Shown: positions 9,859-20,301, counted from the first letter of the stretch. The stretch: DNA of 64,000 bases from an uncultured Psychrobacter sp. (GCF_947495825.1 NZ_CANMAH010000004.1:1-64000); one strand, 5' to 3'. Notes: generated from the letters alone by a model not told the origin. Program-made: numbers and translations.

Positions 9859-9934
9859 AATATTTATCCTTATAAACTTTACGCAGACTTTAAATCATAT
9901 GAACATGGTTCGCTATCGATATACCCTCGATGAT

Positions 9935-10615
9935 TTAATATTCAGCCCAATGACCATTGCGTAGTAGCAACTGCCGATCAGCCAGCGCAGCCAAATTGCG
10001 GTCATGAGTCACCATGAGTAATGCTGTTTGCATGGTGCTTTGTAGCTCTGATAGCAGACCAAATACAGATTGGGCATTGTCATAATCCAAGTTACCAGTC
10101 GGTTCATCTGCTAATATGAGTGATGGCTTAGTTACCAAAGCACGAGCAATGGCCACGCGCTGACGCTCACCACCTGACAACTCTCCTGGTCTATGGTCCA
10201 AACGATGACCTAACCCCACGTTTTCTAACAGCTCAATAGCTTGCAGACGCGCTTCTGTTGTGGACACTTTGGGTCGCATTAACAAAGGCATAGCGACATT
10301 TTCTACCGCGGTAAACTCTGCCAATAGATGATGAAACTGATAGATAAAGCCCAAATATTGATTACGCATGGCGCCGCGCTGGGTTTCATTCATATGATTT
10401 AAGCACTGACCATGCAGCCATACTTCACCATCAGTAGGTGTATCTAGTCCGCCTAACAAATGTAGCAAAGTACTCTTACCTGAGCCACTTGTGCCAACGA
10501 TGGCAATACGCTCGCCTGCATTGACAGATAAATCCAACCCTGTCAGCACTTGCGTATGCACTGCACCTTCATCGTATATCTTACTAATGTTGCTTGCCTC
10601 TAAAATGGCCGCCAT
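9935..10615 (-). CDS. lolD: Lipoprotein-releasing ABC transporter ATP-binding protein LolD
   Basis: ATPase subunit of the Lol complex, which extracts outer-membrane lipoproteins from the inner membrane and hands them to LolA. From the chosen start, Walker A is GTSGSGKST (41-49), the ABC signature LSGGERQR lies at 146-153, and Walker B with the catalytic glutamate is LILADEP (166-172). [18 protein letters not shown] after the Q-loop is typical of LolD. The longest frame starts at a TTG at 10642; the ATG at 10615 is preferred since AAGGAA precedes it at good spacing and gives 226 residues, close to the E. coli length of 233. The permease gene lies 94 bp upstream on the same strand. Confidence 0.93.
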   Translation of the reverse strand: MAAILEASNISKIYDEGAVHTQVLTGLDLSVNAGERIAIVGTSGSGKSTLLHLLGGLDTPTDGEVWLHGQCLNHMNETQRGAMRNQYLGFIYQFHHLLAEFTAVENVAMPLLMRPKVSTTEARLQAIELLENVGLGHRLDHRPGELSGGERQRVAIARALVTKPSLILADEPTGNLDYDNAQSVFGLLSELQSTMQTALLMVTHDRNLAALADRQLLLRNGHWAEY

Positions 10616-10709
10616 ACCGCTTCCTTCATTAATATTTGTCAATCAAAAGCTAAAACTTAAAATTTGTAATTATATTTCTTATACGATTATCGTAAAGTCA
10701 TCAATATGA

Positions 10710-11945
10710 CTACTCATAACGCAGCGTTTGCGCAGGTTGGATCTTGGCAGCTCGGCGTGCAGGATAGATGGTTGCCAAAAAGCTTAGAACAAACGATGCC
10801 CCAGTGATCAGTACGACATCGACCAAGCGTAGCTGCGATGGTAAGTAATTAATAAAATAAGCATCGAACAGGTTTAAGCCAAAGCTTTGATTGATCCAAC
10901 CTAAAATATCGCTAATACTTAAGGCAAAAATAACCCCAAGCACAGTACCAGCTACTGTACCAATGACCCCGATTACCACACCTTGCACCATAAATACTTG
11001 AGTAATCAAACGCGGAGAAGCGCCAAAAGTCTTTAAAATAGCGATGTCTGCTTTTTTGTCAGTGACGAGCATGACTAAGCTTGAGACGATATTAAACGCG
11101 GCGACAAGGATAATTAAGAACAATAATAAACCTACCATCGCTTTTTCCATCTGAATCGCGCCAAATAGATTGCCATGAGTCTGTGTCCAGTCATTGGGGT
11201 ACAGCTGCTCTGGCGCAATTGCCGCTGCTTTTTGCGCTGCCATCGGTGCATTAAATAAATCATCAAGCTTCATACGAATACCTTGCGCGCCCTCAGGAAG
11301 ACGCAGCAATTTGGCAGCATCATTCATCGGAATGAATGCCATCAAGCTATCTACTTCTGGACTGATGCTAAAAATACCTGTCAAAGTAAAACGCTTAAAG
11401 CGCGGTATGACACCAGCTGGTGATGGTGACGCTTCTGGTAGCACCAACGTGACCTTATCGCCAATATTCAAACCAAGCGACTGTACCATCTCCTCGCCTA
11501 ACACAATACTAAAGTCGCCACCTTTTAAAGTATCAATGCTGCCTTCAGTCATATGCTTATTAATGATTGAGACATTTTTTTCGTAATCAGGATCAATACC
11601 TGTGACCATAATCCCGGCAACTTGACCATTAGAAGTCAACATACCTTGGAGTTGAATAAATGGTGCGACTGCTGAAACCTCCGGATCTTCTTGAATACGT
11701 TCAGCAAGCTGTTTCCAATCGCCAATGACCTCAGGTGACGTCACAGTCGCTTGCGGAACCATTCCCAAAATACGGGTCTTCAACTCGCGATCAAAGCCGT
11801 TCATCACTGATAGCACGGTAATCAATACCGCTACTCCAAGGGTTAAACCAATCATTGAAATGAGCGATATAAAAGAGATAAAGCGATTACTACGCTCTGC
11901 TCGGGTATACCGTAAACCGATAAATAATGCTAAAGGACGAAACAT
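10710..11945 (-). CDS. Lipoprotein-releasing ABC transporter permease (LolC/LolE type)
   Basis: Inner-membrane permease of the Lol complex. Four membrane helices are seen: one near residues 13-40 and three in the C-terminal FtsX-like domain (about 265-405), with a large periplasmic MacB-like domain between. The start GLRYTRAERSNRFISFISLISMIG is classical for LolC/LolE (split: LRYTRAERSNRF, then ISFISLIS). Only one permease gene sits beside lolD; some gammaproteobacteria, including Acinetobacter, use a single hybrid LolF, and this may be such a case. The longest frame begins at 11984, but the ATG at 11945 has AAAGAG upstream and gives the usual 411 residues. Confidence 0.88.
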   Translation of the reverse strand: MFRPLALFIGLRYTRAERSNRFISFISLISMIGLTLGVAVLITVLSVMNGFDRELKTRILGMVPQATVTSPEVIGDWKQLAERIQEDPEVSAVAPFIQLQGMLTSNGQVAGIMVTGIDPDYEKNVSIINKHMTEGSIDTLKGGDFSIVLGEEMVQSLGLNIGDKVTLVLPEASPSPAGVIPRFKRFTLTGIFSISPEVDSLMAFIPMNDAAKLLRLPEGAQGIRMKLDDLFNAPMAAQKAAAIAPEQLYPNDWTQTHGNLFGAIQMEKAMVGLLLFLIILVAAFNIVSSLVMLVTDKKADIAILKTFGASPRLITQVFMVQGVVIGVIGTVAGTVLGVIFALSISDILGWINQSFGLNLFDAYFINYLPSQLRLVDVVLITGASFVLSFLATIYPARRAAKIQPAQTLRYE

Positions 11946-12422
11946 ATTCAAACTCTTTATCCTATCTAGGTGAGCGACTGTCATATAAGCACACTAACGT
12001 AAGCCAACAAGCTTTTTGCGCTTAACAAGCAACTGAGCCAGTACTGGTTATGCTTATATGAATATAATTCAGACATATAAACATGGTTTTAGTCGTCCCA
12101 ATCGTGGCTACCAAAAAAGTGGATAGTTTGACACAATTTTCCTAATATGTGCCAATCATTCATAAAAACTGCAGGTCTTTTTTATTAAAATACAGCGCTT
12201 CGTTATTATTTTTCTATGAGGGGCTTGCTATTAGTTGCGTCTATACCTATATATTGTATGCTAAGGACAATTGTCATTAACCCATCATTGTTGTTTGTTG
12301 ACCCATTGCTGCTGCGCAAACATAGCACAATATTGAGGATGTATATAATATATTGCTTAGGTATTGGCTTACTGCGTTAGTAACAAATAAAAGCTCATGG
12401 CGCTATTTGGTGTCCAAACTTC
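11946..12422. other. Intergenic region between divergent Lol permease gene and a hypothetical gene
   Basis: About 480 bp, AT-rich. It must hold the promoter of the Lol genes on the minus strand and probably that of the next gene on the plus strand. I see no convincing hairpin, repeat or small coding frame. Confidence 0.35.
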
Positions 12423-13436
12423 ATGGCAGACTTAAGTTTGAGTATTCTCATGACTATTAATTATCAATATAAAAACGTACAATCACCCACCAAAATTACT
12501 TTAACAGACGAGCAAACCGCTGGTCATGCTGATCATTGGCGTATTTTGACTGATGATATGAGTCGTGATGTGCCAGAATGGCTACAGCAGATGATTGAAC
12601 ATGCGACCATGCCTAAAGGTCTCAACAACCATGCAAGTGCTCAAGATTCTTGTTTGCTACTGTCTGAAGATCAGCCTTGTCACATCAATCAAGTACTCGC
12701 AATGAAAGATGGCAAGCCTGAATGCTTTATTAACGCCTACCCTTGCGTCAATGGCCCTTATGGTCTGACTTGTACGATTGAGCGTATGATTGTCAGTGAC
12801 AGCTCAAATGATGCAGTACTACGCCTGCGTAGCGTTGATGGCAGTATTATTTATGCTTTTGATCAGCTCTACACAGCCAACCGTCATCTATATCAACAAA
12901 ACACGCCATATTTTGTAAATTTTAGTGCTTGGGCTCACGAGATATCGATTAGTCATCAAGACGAAGTCATTATGGTCGAGGATCAAGAAGCAATTCGCTA
13001 CCATCGCGCTTTTAATGATATCGTTGCGGCCAATGACGGACAAGTACCAGAAGATATTCAAGAACAAATTAAAGAGTGGCAACCAAAGACCAAAGAACAA
13101 ATGGCGCCAGTAGAGATCAACTTGGGTCATATGTGCGCTTATCTATTTGGCGATACTCTCGGTCAAGAAGACGAGGCTTGGTGCCAAGGGCAAGTTATTG
13201 GCAAACAAGAAACGATATTCAATGACAAGCCTATCATCTTATTTGATGTGGTCATCTTGCGTGAACAAGATGCAGATCCTTTTGTTGTGCGTATAGGTGC
13301 GCTAAGTACAGAAACCACAAAAGCCATCAAGGTAAATAATTACATTCAAGCAAATATTTGGCTACAAGCAGCGATTTATAAAGAAAATCAAGACTCCAAA
13401 AACACAAAAGTGCAAATACAGACGCAAGCTAGCTGA
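12423..13436 (+). CDS. Hypothetical protein, 337 residues
   Basis: I do not recognise a family. The protein is soluble, acidic, without signal peptide or membrane segment, and has seven cysteines scattered in the sequence, four of them within residues 77-117 (SCLLL, PCHIN, ECFIN, YPCVNG, LTCTIE). A short acidic helix-rich middle (about 180-220) separates two strand-rich parts, which may be two domains of similar type. The start is uncertain: the ATG at 12423 lacks a good ribosome binding site, and the ATG at 12450 has a TTGAG in reach. A terminator follows 57 bp after the stop. The long frame with normal codon use supports a real gene. Confidence 0.65.
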   Translation: MADLSLSILMTINYQYKNVQSPTKITLTDEQTAGHADHWRILTDDMSRDVPEWLQQMIEHATMPKGLNNHASAQDSCLLLSEDQPCHINQVLAMKDGKPECFINAYPCVNGPYGLTCTIERMIVSDSSNDAVLRLRSVDGSIIYAFDQLYTANRHLYQQNTPYFVNFSAWAHEISISHQDEVIMVEDQEAIRYHRAFNDIVAANDGQVPEDIQEQIKEWQPKTKEQMAPVEINLGHMCAYLFGDTLGQEDEAWCQGQVIGKQETIFNDKPIILFDVVILREQDADPFVVRIGALSTETTKAIKVNNYIQANIWLQAAIYKENQDSKNTKVQIQTQAS

Positions 13437-13492
13437 TATATCCATAATCATCTCAGTAATCTTACTGTCTGAAAACGGCCCATGACTCAAAT

Positions 13493-13526
13493 AAAAAGCC
13501 CCTAATTTAACTAGGGGCTTTTTATT
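13493..13526. terminator. Bidirectional intrinsic terminator
   Basis: Perfect 12-bp stem (13493-13504 with 13512-13523) with a 7-base loop. Runs of A before and T after make it usable from both strands; it separates the convergent 337-residue protein gene and the SCP2 gene. Confidence 0.9.
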
Positions 13527-13568
13527 TGGAAGCTTTTATTTACAGGCTTTTAGTCTAAGTCTAATACT

Positions 13569-13958
13569 TTAGGCCATGGTAGTCATAGACTTAATTTTTT
13601 TAAATAGCTCTTTTTGCTCTGTACTTGGACGGGCAGTTTGTAATGCCATTAACTGTGACATATCACCCTCAACACGAATTTTACCGCTCATGAAAGCACC
13701 CATAATCTCATTCATATCGAAATTTGTGATGATAGATTGTAAGGTAACACGATCAAGTAATAGTGTTGTGGTAGCATCGTCGTTTAAACCTTTTTGAAGG
13801 AGCCCATCCGAAAAACTGGCTTCGATATCTTGCTCAGCATCAGAAACCTTTAGATTGATAACCATGTTTGCTAGTGCTGGAGGTAAATTCAACTCGCCAG
13901 CTTCATCCCCTAACTGCGATACTTGCTCAAACCATGCGTCCGTTAAAAAAACTGCCAT
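13569..13958 (-). CDS. SCP2 sterol-binding domain-containing protein
   Basis: Small soluble protein of 129 residues matching the SCP2 lipid-binding fold. The C-terminal half shows the family pattern: a strand with DATTTLLLDRVTLQSII (split: TTTLLLDR, then VTLQSII), a helix, then the motif AFMSGKIRVEGDMSQLMAL (88-106), where GKIRVEGD is the hallmark. Members bind hydrophobic ligands; in bacteria the ligand is often unknown, and no ubiquinone genes are adjacent that would make it UbiJ/UbiT. Function therefore stays open. Confidence 0.82.
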   Translation of the reverse strand: MAVFLTDAWFEQVSQLGDEAGELNLPPALANMVINLKVSDAEQDIEASFSDGLLQKGLNDDATTTLLLDRVTLQSIITNFDMNEIMGAFMSGKIRVEGDMSQLMALQTARPSTEQKELFKKIKSMTTMA

Positions 13959-14981
13959 ATTATTATCCTTTGTACGTTAAAAAATTACGGTCAATGTTAC
14001 TGCGCCTTATTATGACGGGGTTTTATAATAAGTAAAACCTATAACGACGAGCCTTTGCCAAATTGTAACAAATTCTACTACCTCTATGTTTGTTTAAAAC
14101 AGTCATCCATCAACATAATTTAACGCCTTTTACCCAATATCTCTTTATATGAAGGTCATAATAAAAATCCTTACGTTTTATATTGATATATCAAGGTTTT
14201 TTGTTATGATGAGCGCCGACAACCCTAAATAATCAGTTGTCATACACAAGTTATCGGCTTAACAAGTTCAATAGATTAGACGTCATTTAACGTCAATAAA
14301 CTTCAAAAAATTCTCTTAACATATCCATTTTATAAGCGTATCATAAGTTAAATCATATGGTTAGCGACAGATAGGTTAATAGTATTAATAAAGATAGGTG
14401 GTAGAGTTTAGCATTATTGAATGACAACGTTATTACACTATTGATCCATTAGTGCCAAATTATAGTTCCATTAATTTTTATTATAAACATGGTGTTTTAC
14501 AGCCATTTTCTCAGTGATAAGTGAAGGTTGTTAGCCACATTGTTTACCAAAGAGTTTGTATTTTGACGCATAGTCCTGATGATATTTCATTAAGATTGCG
14601 TTACAATACCTTAAACAGAATCAGGAGTTTTAACTAAACATTACGTCAATATGTTTTTGTCAGCCGCCGCTCGCATACCTCTATCATTCACACTTTGTAA
14701 AATAGACGTTTGATGCCTAAGGTCGGCTTGTTTTCTTATTAACTGTAACGATGTATTAATTGCCTTAGTCTCGCCGAATAGTAATCGTAACGCCTTGTTG
14801 CTTGTATACTGTTATTACTAGTCAATCCCCTGCGAAAAGTTTTATAAAGTAGTTAATAAACCCTTACAGTAATAGGTGAGTCAGACAATATCATGTGTCA
14901 CGTTCGTTATGCTTTATCGTATATGCAACGTGGAGAGTTAGTTAATTCTGTTGATAATTCGGGCTGTAAAGGAATCATCCA
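13959..14981. other. Long non-coding region upstream of ccoN
   Basis: About 1 kb without a credible gene, far longer than other gaps here. It is AT-rich. A 12-bp palindrome, TTGATATATCAA, lies at 14183-14194; its halves resemble an Fnr/Anr site, but the spacer is two bases instead of four. No standard 14-bp Fnr box (TTGAT-N4-ATCAA) was found. The region probably carries the cbb3 operon promoter and a long leader; a small RNA cannot be excluded. AAGGA before ccoN marks the end. Confidence 0.45.
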
Positions 14982-16463
14982 ATGAGTTTACAAAACACAG
15001 CAGTCGCCCCAGTTGACCGTGAATACGAAATTACTGTCGTAAGATTTTTTACGATTATGGCCGTAGTATGGGGCATCGTCGGCATGAGTCTTGGTGTGTT
15101 CATTGCTTCACAGTTGGCGTGGCCAGCACTTAACTTCGACATTCCATGGCTGACCTTTAGTCGTTTAAGACCGCTACATACCAACGCGGTCATTTTTGCG
15201 TTCGGTGGCTCTGCCCTGTTCGCAACCTCTTATTATGTGGTGCAGCGTACTTGTAAGACAAGGCTATTTGCACCTTATCTAGCTTGGTTTACTTTTTGGG
15301 GTTGGCAAGCGGTTATCGTCTCAGCGATTATTACCCTACCTTTAGGCTTGACCTCTACTAAAGAGTACGCCGAACTTGAGTGGCCTATTGATATTTTGAT
15401 CGCTTTGGTATGGATATCTTACGCCATTGTATTCTTCGGTACGCTGATCAAACGTAAAACCTCACATATCTATGTGGCTAACTGGTTTTTCGGTGCTTTC
15501 ATTATTACGATTGCTTTACTGCATCTCGTGAACAGCATGGCCATTCCTGTTAGTGCGTTTAAGTCATACTCTCTATTCGGCGGTGCAACTGATGCAATGG
15601 TGCAGTGGTGGTACGGACATAATGCGGTAGGTTTTTACTTGACGGCGGCTTTCCTTGGGATGATGTATTACTTCGTTCCGGTGCAGATTGGTCGTCCTAT
15701 CTACTCGTATCGTTTGTCTATCGTTCACTTTTGGGCATTGATTGCGTCATATATGTGGGCTGGTGGTCACCATTTGCATTATTCAGCGCTTCCAGATTGG
15801 ACGCAGTCTCTTGCGATGGTGTTCTCTATTATCCTATTCGCGCCATCTTGGGGTGGTATGATCAACGGTGTGCTTACGCTATCAGGTAGTTGGGATAAGC
15901 TGCGTACCGATCCAATCATTCGCTTTATGATTGTGGCATTGTCGTTCTACGCGATGTCGACATTCGAAGGTCCAATGATGTCTATTAAGACGGTAAACGC
16001 GCTATCGCATAACACTGACTGGACAGTAGGTCACGTACACTCAGGCGCGCTTGGCTGGGTAGGTATGATTACTATTGGTTCGCTATACGTACTGTTACCA
16101 CGTATCTATAACAAACCAAAGATGTATTCTATCAGCCTAATCACCACGCATTTTTGGCTGGCGACTGCAGGGACTATCTTCTACATCGTATCTATGTGGA
16201 TCTCAGGCATCGGTCAAGGCATGATGTGGCTTGCGACCAATCCTGACGGTACTTTGGTATATAGTTTCGTTGATACGGTTGAGTTCTCGCACTTCCCATA
16301 TATTGGTCGTGCTTTTGGTGGCTTCTTATATGTATCGGGTATGTTTGTCATGGCATATAACTGCTATAAAACACTCAAGATGCCAGAAGGTAAGCCTGTA
16401 GATGTCGCGGATCCAACGGATCATGAACCTAGTGTCGAAAAACCATCGACAGCTAACGTATAA
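14982..16463 (+). CDS. ccoN: cbb3-type cytochrome c oxidase subunit I CcoN
   Basis: Catalytic subunit of the high-affinity C-family haem-copper oxidase, which reduces oxygen to water and pumps protons. The 493 residues hold about twelve membrane helices and the expected metal ligands: His66 (RLRPLHTN, low-spin haem), His213 (WYGHNAVGF, CuB), His263-His264 (AGGHHLHY, CuB), and His351/His353 ([11 protein letters not shown], haem ligands). AAGGA lies seven bases before the ATG. First gene of ccoNOQP, with ccoO nine bases downstream. Such oxidases work at low oxygen, which fits regulation by oxygen, but no clear Anr box was found upstream. Confidence 0.96.
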   Translation: MSLQNTAVAPVDREYEITVVRFFTIMAVVWGIVGMSLGVFIASQLAWPALNFDIPWLTFSRLRPLHTNAVIFAFGGSALFATSYYVVQRTCKTRLFAPYLAWFTFWGWQAVIVSAIITLPLGLTSTKEYAELEWPIDILIALVWISYAIVFFGTLIKRKTSHIYVANWFFGAFIITIALLHLVNSMAIPVSAFKSYSLFGGATDAMVQWWYGHNAVGFYLTAAFLGMMYYFVPVQIGRPIYSYRLSIVHFWALIASYMWAGGHHLHYSALPDWTQSLAMVFSIILFAPSWGGMINGVLTLSGSWDKLRTDPIIRFMIVALSFYAMSTFEGPMMSIKTVNALSHNTDWTVGHVHSGALGWVGMITIGSLYVLLPRIYNKPKMYSISLITTHFWLATAGTIFYIVSMWISGIGQGMMWLATNPDGTLVYSFVDTVEFSHFPYIGRAFGGFLYVSGMFVMAYNCYKTLKMPEGKPVDVADPTDHEPSVEKPSTANV

Positions 16464-16472
16464 GGAGCGATC

Positions 16473-17111
16473 ATGGCTGGTACACCGCATGAAATTATTG
16501 AAAAAAATACAGGCTTGTTGGTCATCGGTATCGTTATTGCTATTAGCTTTGCAACGCTAGTTGAAATCGTACCATTGATTTATGATAATAAAAGTCCCGA
16601 GGATGGTGGGGTTAACGCTCCCCTTCCCGCTATGGAACCATGGACGGCACTAGAGTTTGAAGGTCGTGACATCTATATTCGTGAAGGCTGTCACGTCTGT
16701 CATACCCAGATGGTTCGTCCGCTACGTGCAGAAGTTGAACGTTATGGTCCATATTCACGCGCTGCTGAGTCTACGTGGGATCACCCATTTTTATGGGGCT
16801 CAAAACGTACTGGACCTGATTTGGCGCGTGTTGGTGGACGCTACTCTGAGGATTGGCAAAAGCAGCATTTGATCGATCCGCGTTCATTAGTTCCTGAGTC
16901 TGTTATGCCAGGCTTCCCATGGCTTGCAACCAATGAAGTTAATGGTGAGAACGTTCAAACTAAGATGCGTCTATTCCGCGATCGTTTTGGCGTACCTTAT
17001 ACTGAAGAAGACATTGAAGGTGCTCCTGATGCTGTTTTAGGTGCTACTGAGCTCGACGCTCTAGTTGCCTATCTTCAACAGTTAGGTACTGCGATGGAAG
17101 GACAGCGCTAA
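16473..17111 (+). CDS. ccoO: cbb3-type cytochrome c oxidase subunit II CcoO
   Basis: Membrane-anchored mono-haem cytochrome c that passes electrons from CcoP to CcoN. One N-terminal membrane helix (about 14-36) anchors a periplasmic domain with the haem motif CHVCH (Cys73-His77) in [34 protein letters not shown] is conserved in CcoO (split: HPFLWGSKR, then TGPDLARVG). 212 residues is normal. GGAG precedes the ATG; the last base overlaps the ccoQ start. Confidence 0.95.
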   Translation: MAGTPHEIIEKNTGLLVIGIVIAISFATLVEIVPLIYDNKSPEDGGVNAPLPAMEPWTALEFEGRDIYIREGCHVCHTQMVRPLRAEVERYGPYSRAAESTWDHPFLWGSKRTGPDLARVGGRYSEDWQKQHLIDPRSLVPESVMPGFPWLATNEVNGENVQTKMRLFRDRFGVPYTEEDIEGAPDAVLGATELDALVAYLQQLGTAMEGQR

Positions 17112-17293
17112 TGGGTATTGGTGAATTACAAACAATTGCGACTGTCTCTGCCTTTATCGCTTTTTTGGGCGTTGCATGGTGGGCGTATTCGCCAAAAAAC
17201 AAAAAACGCTTCGAAGAAGATGCACAACTTGCGCTTGATGATGAGGTTGAAGAACCTTTGTCTGAAGAGCAGCGCAATAAGGATGAACGATGA
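17111..17293 (+). CDS. ccoQ: cbb3-type oxidase subunit IV CcoQ (FixQ)
   Basis: Small single-helix subunit of 60 residues that stabilises the oxidase complex. One membrane helix (about 9-27) is followed by a basic stretch and a very acidic tail, the usual CcoQ pattern. Start overlaps the ccoO stop codon (TAATG) and its own end overlaps the ccoP start by four bases, so the genes are translationally coupled. Confidence 0.9.
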   Translation: MGIGELQTIATVSAFIAFLGVAWWAYSPKNKKRFEEDAQLALDDEVEEPLSEEQRNKDER

Positions 17294-18438
17294 CATTTTT
17301 TTGGAGTTCTTGGATCACCATATTAAGTATTGGGTGTTGGCTTTTTATTCTTGGGGTCTTATTATTTGTATTAAAATATAGACCAGACCTTGAGGAAGAC
17401 GGTACGACAGGTCACACTTATGACGGTATTCGAGAATACGATAAACCACTTCCTAAATGGTGGTTAGTGATATTTTTTGGCTCAATCGTCTGGGGAGTCG
17501 CCTATTGGGTGTTTTTCCCTGCTATTTTCCCTTCAAAATGGGAAGGTATTGCAACGGTAGAAGTTGATGGTGAGACTGTACCGTGGACTTCTAAAAACGA
17601 GCTATATAGTGAGCTTGAAAGCAATAATAAAGTTTTTACTGATAATTTTGAAAAAAACATTTTGGCAAAAGCGGACGCCAATGGTGCTACATCGACATTA
17701 GCGACACTTGCTGAGATGCAAGCGACCATGCGTCGTAGCGAAAACCCACCAGCAGATTTGCAGACGCAGATTGATCAAAAGGTAGCAGAGCTTGCTCCTT
17801 ATGTAGAAAAACTGTCTGAAAACCCAAATGCTTTAAAAGTAGGTAGTCGCTTATTTTTACAGAACTGTTCAGTATGTCATGGTTCTAATGCTAAAGGTGC
17901 CGTGGGTTATCCTAATCTAACTGACAATGATTGGTTATATGGCGGTGCGCCTGAGAACATCTTGACGACGCTTCATAACGGCCGTGTCGGTGGTATGGCA
18001 GCTTGGCGTGATCAGCTTGGAGAAGAAGGTATACGGGCTGTTTCTGAGTATGTGTTAGCCATATCTGGTAATCAAGAAGGCTATGATCTTGATGAGACCA
18101 TGGTTGCACAGGGCAAGGTTATCTTTAATGAACCTACTAACTGTGTACTATGTCATGGTGAAGATGCTAAAGGTATGATTTCTACTGGTGCCCCTAACTT
18201 GACTGACGATATTTGGTTGTATGGTGGTGATAGAGAAACCATTCGTGAGACATTACGTTATGGACGTGCTGGTGTTATGCCCGAATGGCAGACGAAGTTA
18301 GGTAACGAGCGTATTATGCTTCTTGCTGCATATGTCTACTCGCTATCTGATCAAAAAGTCCAGTCTGAGGTGTCACCTGCTATGGCTACTACTCCTAATA
18401 CGAATACAGCAGAAGCAGTAGAAGTTTCTACTAATTAA
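17290..18438 (+). CDS. ccoP: cbb3-type cytochrome c oxidase subunit III CcoP
   Basis: Di-haem cytochrome c subunit that receives electrons from soluble cytochromes. Two N-terminal membrane helices (about 8-28 and 57-78) with the CcoP linker DGIREYDKPLPKWW (45-58), then two cytochrome c domains with CSVCH (Cys193-His197) and CVLCH (Cys285-His289). The segment between about residues 100 and 180, with a helical charged stretch, is somewhat longer than in many CcoP proteins. Last gene of ccoNOQP; a strong terminator follows. Confidence 0.95.
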   Translation: MTFFWSSWITILSIGCWLFILGVLLFVLKYRPDLEEDGTTGHTYDGIREYDKPLPKWWLVIFFGSIVWGVAYWVFFPAIFPSKWEGIATVEVDGETVPWTSKNELYSELESNNKVFTDNFEKNILAKADANGATSTLATLAEMQATMRRSENPPADLQTQIDQKVAELAPYVEKLSENPNALKVGSRLFLQNCSVCHGSNAKGAVGYPNLTDNDWLYGGAPENILTTLHNGRVGGMAAWRDQLGEEGIRAVSEYVLAISGNQEGYDLDETMVAQGKVIFNEPTNCVLCHGEDAKGMISTGAPNLTDDIWLYGGDRETIRETLRYGRAGVMPEWQTKLGNERIMLLAAYVYSLSDQKVQSEVSPAMATTPNTNTAEAVEVSTN

Positions 18439-18485
18439 GATTGTCTTATTGGCTTCTGCGTTATGGTCGTTAATATATTATTTGA

Positions 18486-18518
18486 AAAGGAGGACTGTCA
18501 TCGCAGTCCTCCTTTTTT
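18486..18518 (+). terminator. Intrinsic terminator of ccoNOQP
   Basis: Perfect 12-bp GC-containing stem (18486-18497 with 18504-18515), 6-base loop, T run on the 3' side, 48 bp after the ccoP stop. Confidence 0.92.
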
Positions 18519-18891
18519 GGTTGAGCGTTTATCTATAGGTCTTATTATAAATCCTAATGCCCTACATAGACTCTCATAAATCATATGGTTTCTACCATAA
18601 TGATGATTGTTTTTTGAGGTTATTACCCCATTTAGAGTAAGGGAAATGCTAAAATAGCGAGGCTCATAAACAGCGCCCCAGTTATAGTTTTAGATAGTAT
18701 TTATCCAATCTCAACCAGTTATTTATAATCGCTCATTTAGTAGTTAGGTTAACCTACTTTTTATTCATATTCGCTAGGTTGTCTTTTTACTTACTGACAT
18801 CGATAACATTATAAGCATTTACATCTTGTTTTTTCATAGGTGTTTGTTACTCATGCCAGCAGACTGATTCTTTTTTTAAAGAGGCACGTTT
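18519..18891. other. Intergenic region between ccoP and ccoG
   Basis: About 370 bp with presumably the promoter for ccoGH. A 16-bp palindrome with 6-base arms lies at 18584-18599 (TATGGT, 4 bases, ACCATA). Palindromes of this size occur by chance more than ten times in 64 kb, so it is only a weak operator candidate. Nothing else seen. Confidence 0.35.
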
Positions 18892-20301
18892 ATGTCAGCA
18901 CAACAACCCAATAAAATCCCAGTACAACAAATAGATCTTGATGCGACAAAGCATCGTATACACCCCCGATTCGTCACAGGCTTTTATCAAAATATTCGTG
19001 TCATTAGCATGTATGCGTTTTTAGCGTTGTTTTTGATTTTACCTTGGATCCGGTATAACGGTAGGCAAGCAATATGGTTTGATGTGCCATCTCAGCATTA
19101 CTATATTTTTGGTATGACGTTTTTGACGCAAGACTTTTATTTTATTGCCGCGTTCGCTCTTATTGCAGCTTTTACACTATTCATGGTGACCGTCTATGCT
19201 GGACGGGTGTGGTGCGGCTATGCTTGCCCACAAACCATTTGGACGCATCTTTATCAATATGTAGAAAAGATAGTCATCGGTGATCGCAATAAACGTATCA
19301 AGTTTGATAAGTCGCCTATGACTGCGACTAAAGCTTTTAAACGTTTTTTGGTATATTTTATCTGGTTCGTCTTTTCGATGATTACTGCTACTACCTTTGT
19401 TAGTTACGTAGCGGGAACTGACTACCTGTATGGCAGCTGGCAGCTCATAGGTTTTATGCCATTCCCTGATTGGTCAACGTGGGTTTGGGTTTCGATATTT
19501 ATATTTGCTTTTTCTACCTACGTAAACGCAGGTTATATGCGTGAACAGATGTGTGTTCAAATTTGCCCTTATGGTCGTTTCCAGAGCGTTATGTTTGATA
19601 AAGATACCCTTATTGTATCTTATGATTATGATCGCGGTGAACCTCGCGGCCCTCGTAAAAAGGGGACTAATCCAGAACATCTAGGTGACTGTATTGAATG
19701 TCAAATGTGTGTACAGGTATGCCCGACTGGTATCGATATTCGAGACGGTCTGCAAGTCGCGTGTATTCAGTGTGCAGCATGTGTGGATGCTTGTAATGAA
19801 GTCATGGACAAAGTTGGCTATCCACGAGGACTTATCAGATATACAACTGAGAGGCAACTGGCTGAAAAAGAGCCTAGCCGTGTCTTACGTCCGCGTCTGT
19901 TTGCTTATTTGACTCTGTTGGCTGTGTTATGTGGTGGTCTTATTTACGCATTAACTGATCGCGTGCCATTAGAGATTGATATACGTCGTGACCGTAATCA
20001 GCTGTCTTCTATGACCAACCAAGGTATGATTGAAAACAGTTACATTGTGAAGCTGACCAATAAAACCCAAGAACCTCATGCTTATAAAATATCGCTTGCG
20101 CCGCAAGATGGTCTAAGTTTAGAGCTGCGTTTCAACGATGTGCCATTAGAAGCTGGTGAAAGCTTTGATATGCCTGTTAGCATTTACGGTGACCCTGATG
20201 TCGTTGAGTCTGGTCAAACGCCTATTACTTTAAACGTAGTAAGTGAAGATGGTCAGTACAAGGTAAGTAAACAAAACATTTTTACGACTCAAGGCCAGTA
20301 A
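18892..20301 (+). CDS. ccoG: Cytochrome c oxidase accessory protein CcoG
   Basis: Membrane iron-sulfur protein needed for copper delivery to, and assembly of, cbb3 oxidase; CcoG from Rhodobacter has been shown to reduce copper. Five membrane helices are visible (four before residue 215, one near 338-358). A VWCGYACPQTIWT motif near 100-112 and two ferredoxin-like clusters, Cys267/270/273/277 and Cys291/294/297/301, would bind two 4Fe-4S centres. The C-terminus (about 370-469) is an Ig-like periplasmic domain. 469 residues is standard. ccoH follows after about 100 bp; the usual partners ccoI and ccoS are not in the window. Confidence 0.93.
   Translation: MSAQQPNKIPVQQIDLDATKHRIHPRFVTGFYQNIRVISMYAFLALFLILPWIRYNGRQAIWFDVPSQHYYIFGMTFLTQDFYFIAAFALIAAFTLFMVTVYAGRVWCGYACPQTIWTHLYQYVEKIVIGDRNKRIKFDKSPMTATKAFKRFLVYFIWFVFSMITATTFVSYVAGTDYLYGSWQLIGFMPFPDWSTWVWVSIFIFAFSTYVNAGYMREQMCVQICPYGRFQSVMFDKDTLIVSYDYDRGEPRGPRKKGTNPEHLGDCIECQMCVQVCPTGIDIRDGLQVACIQCAACVDACNEVMDKVGYPRGLIRYTTERQLAEKEPSRVLRPRLFAYLTLLAVLCGGLIYALTDRVPLEIDIRRDRNQLSSMTNQGMIENSYIVKLTNKTQEPHAYKISLAPQDGLSLELRFNDVPLEAGESFDMPVSIYGDPDVVESGQTPITLNVVSEDGQYKVSKQNIFTTQGQ

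Noticed and set aside
11194..11586. Plus-strand open frame of 130 codons
   Set aside because: Antisense to the Lol permease gene, which matches its family over the whole length.
14183..14194. TTGATATATCAA as an Fnr/Anr site
   Set aside because: Half-sites fit, but the spacer is two bases rather than four, and it is nearly 800 bp from ccoN.
18584..18599. TATGGT-TTCT-ACCATA as a specific operator of ccoGH
   Set aside because: Six-base arms are expected more than ten times by chance in this window; kept only as a note in the intergenic entry.
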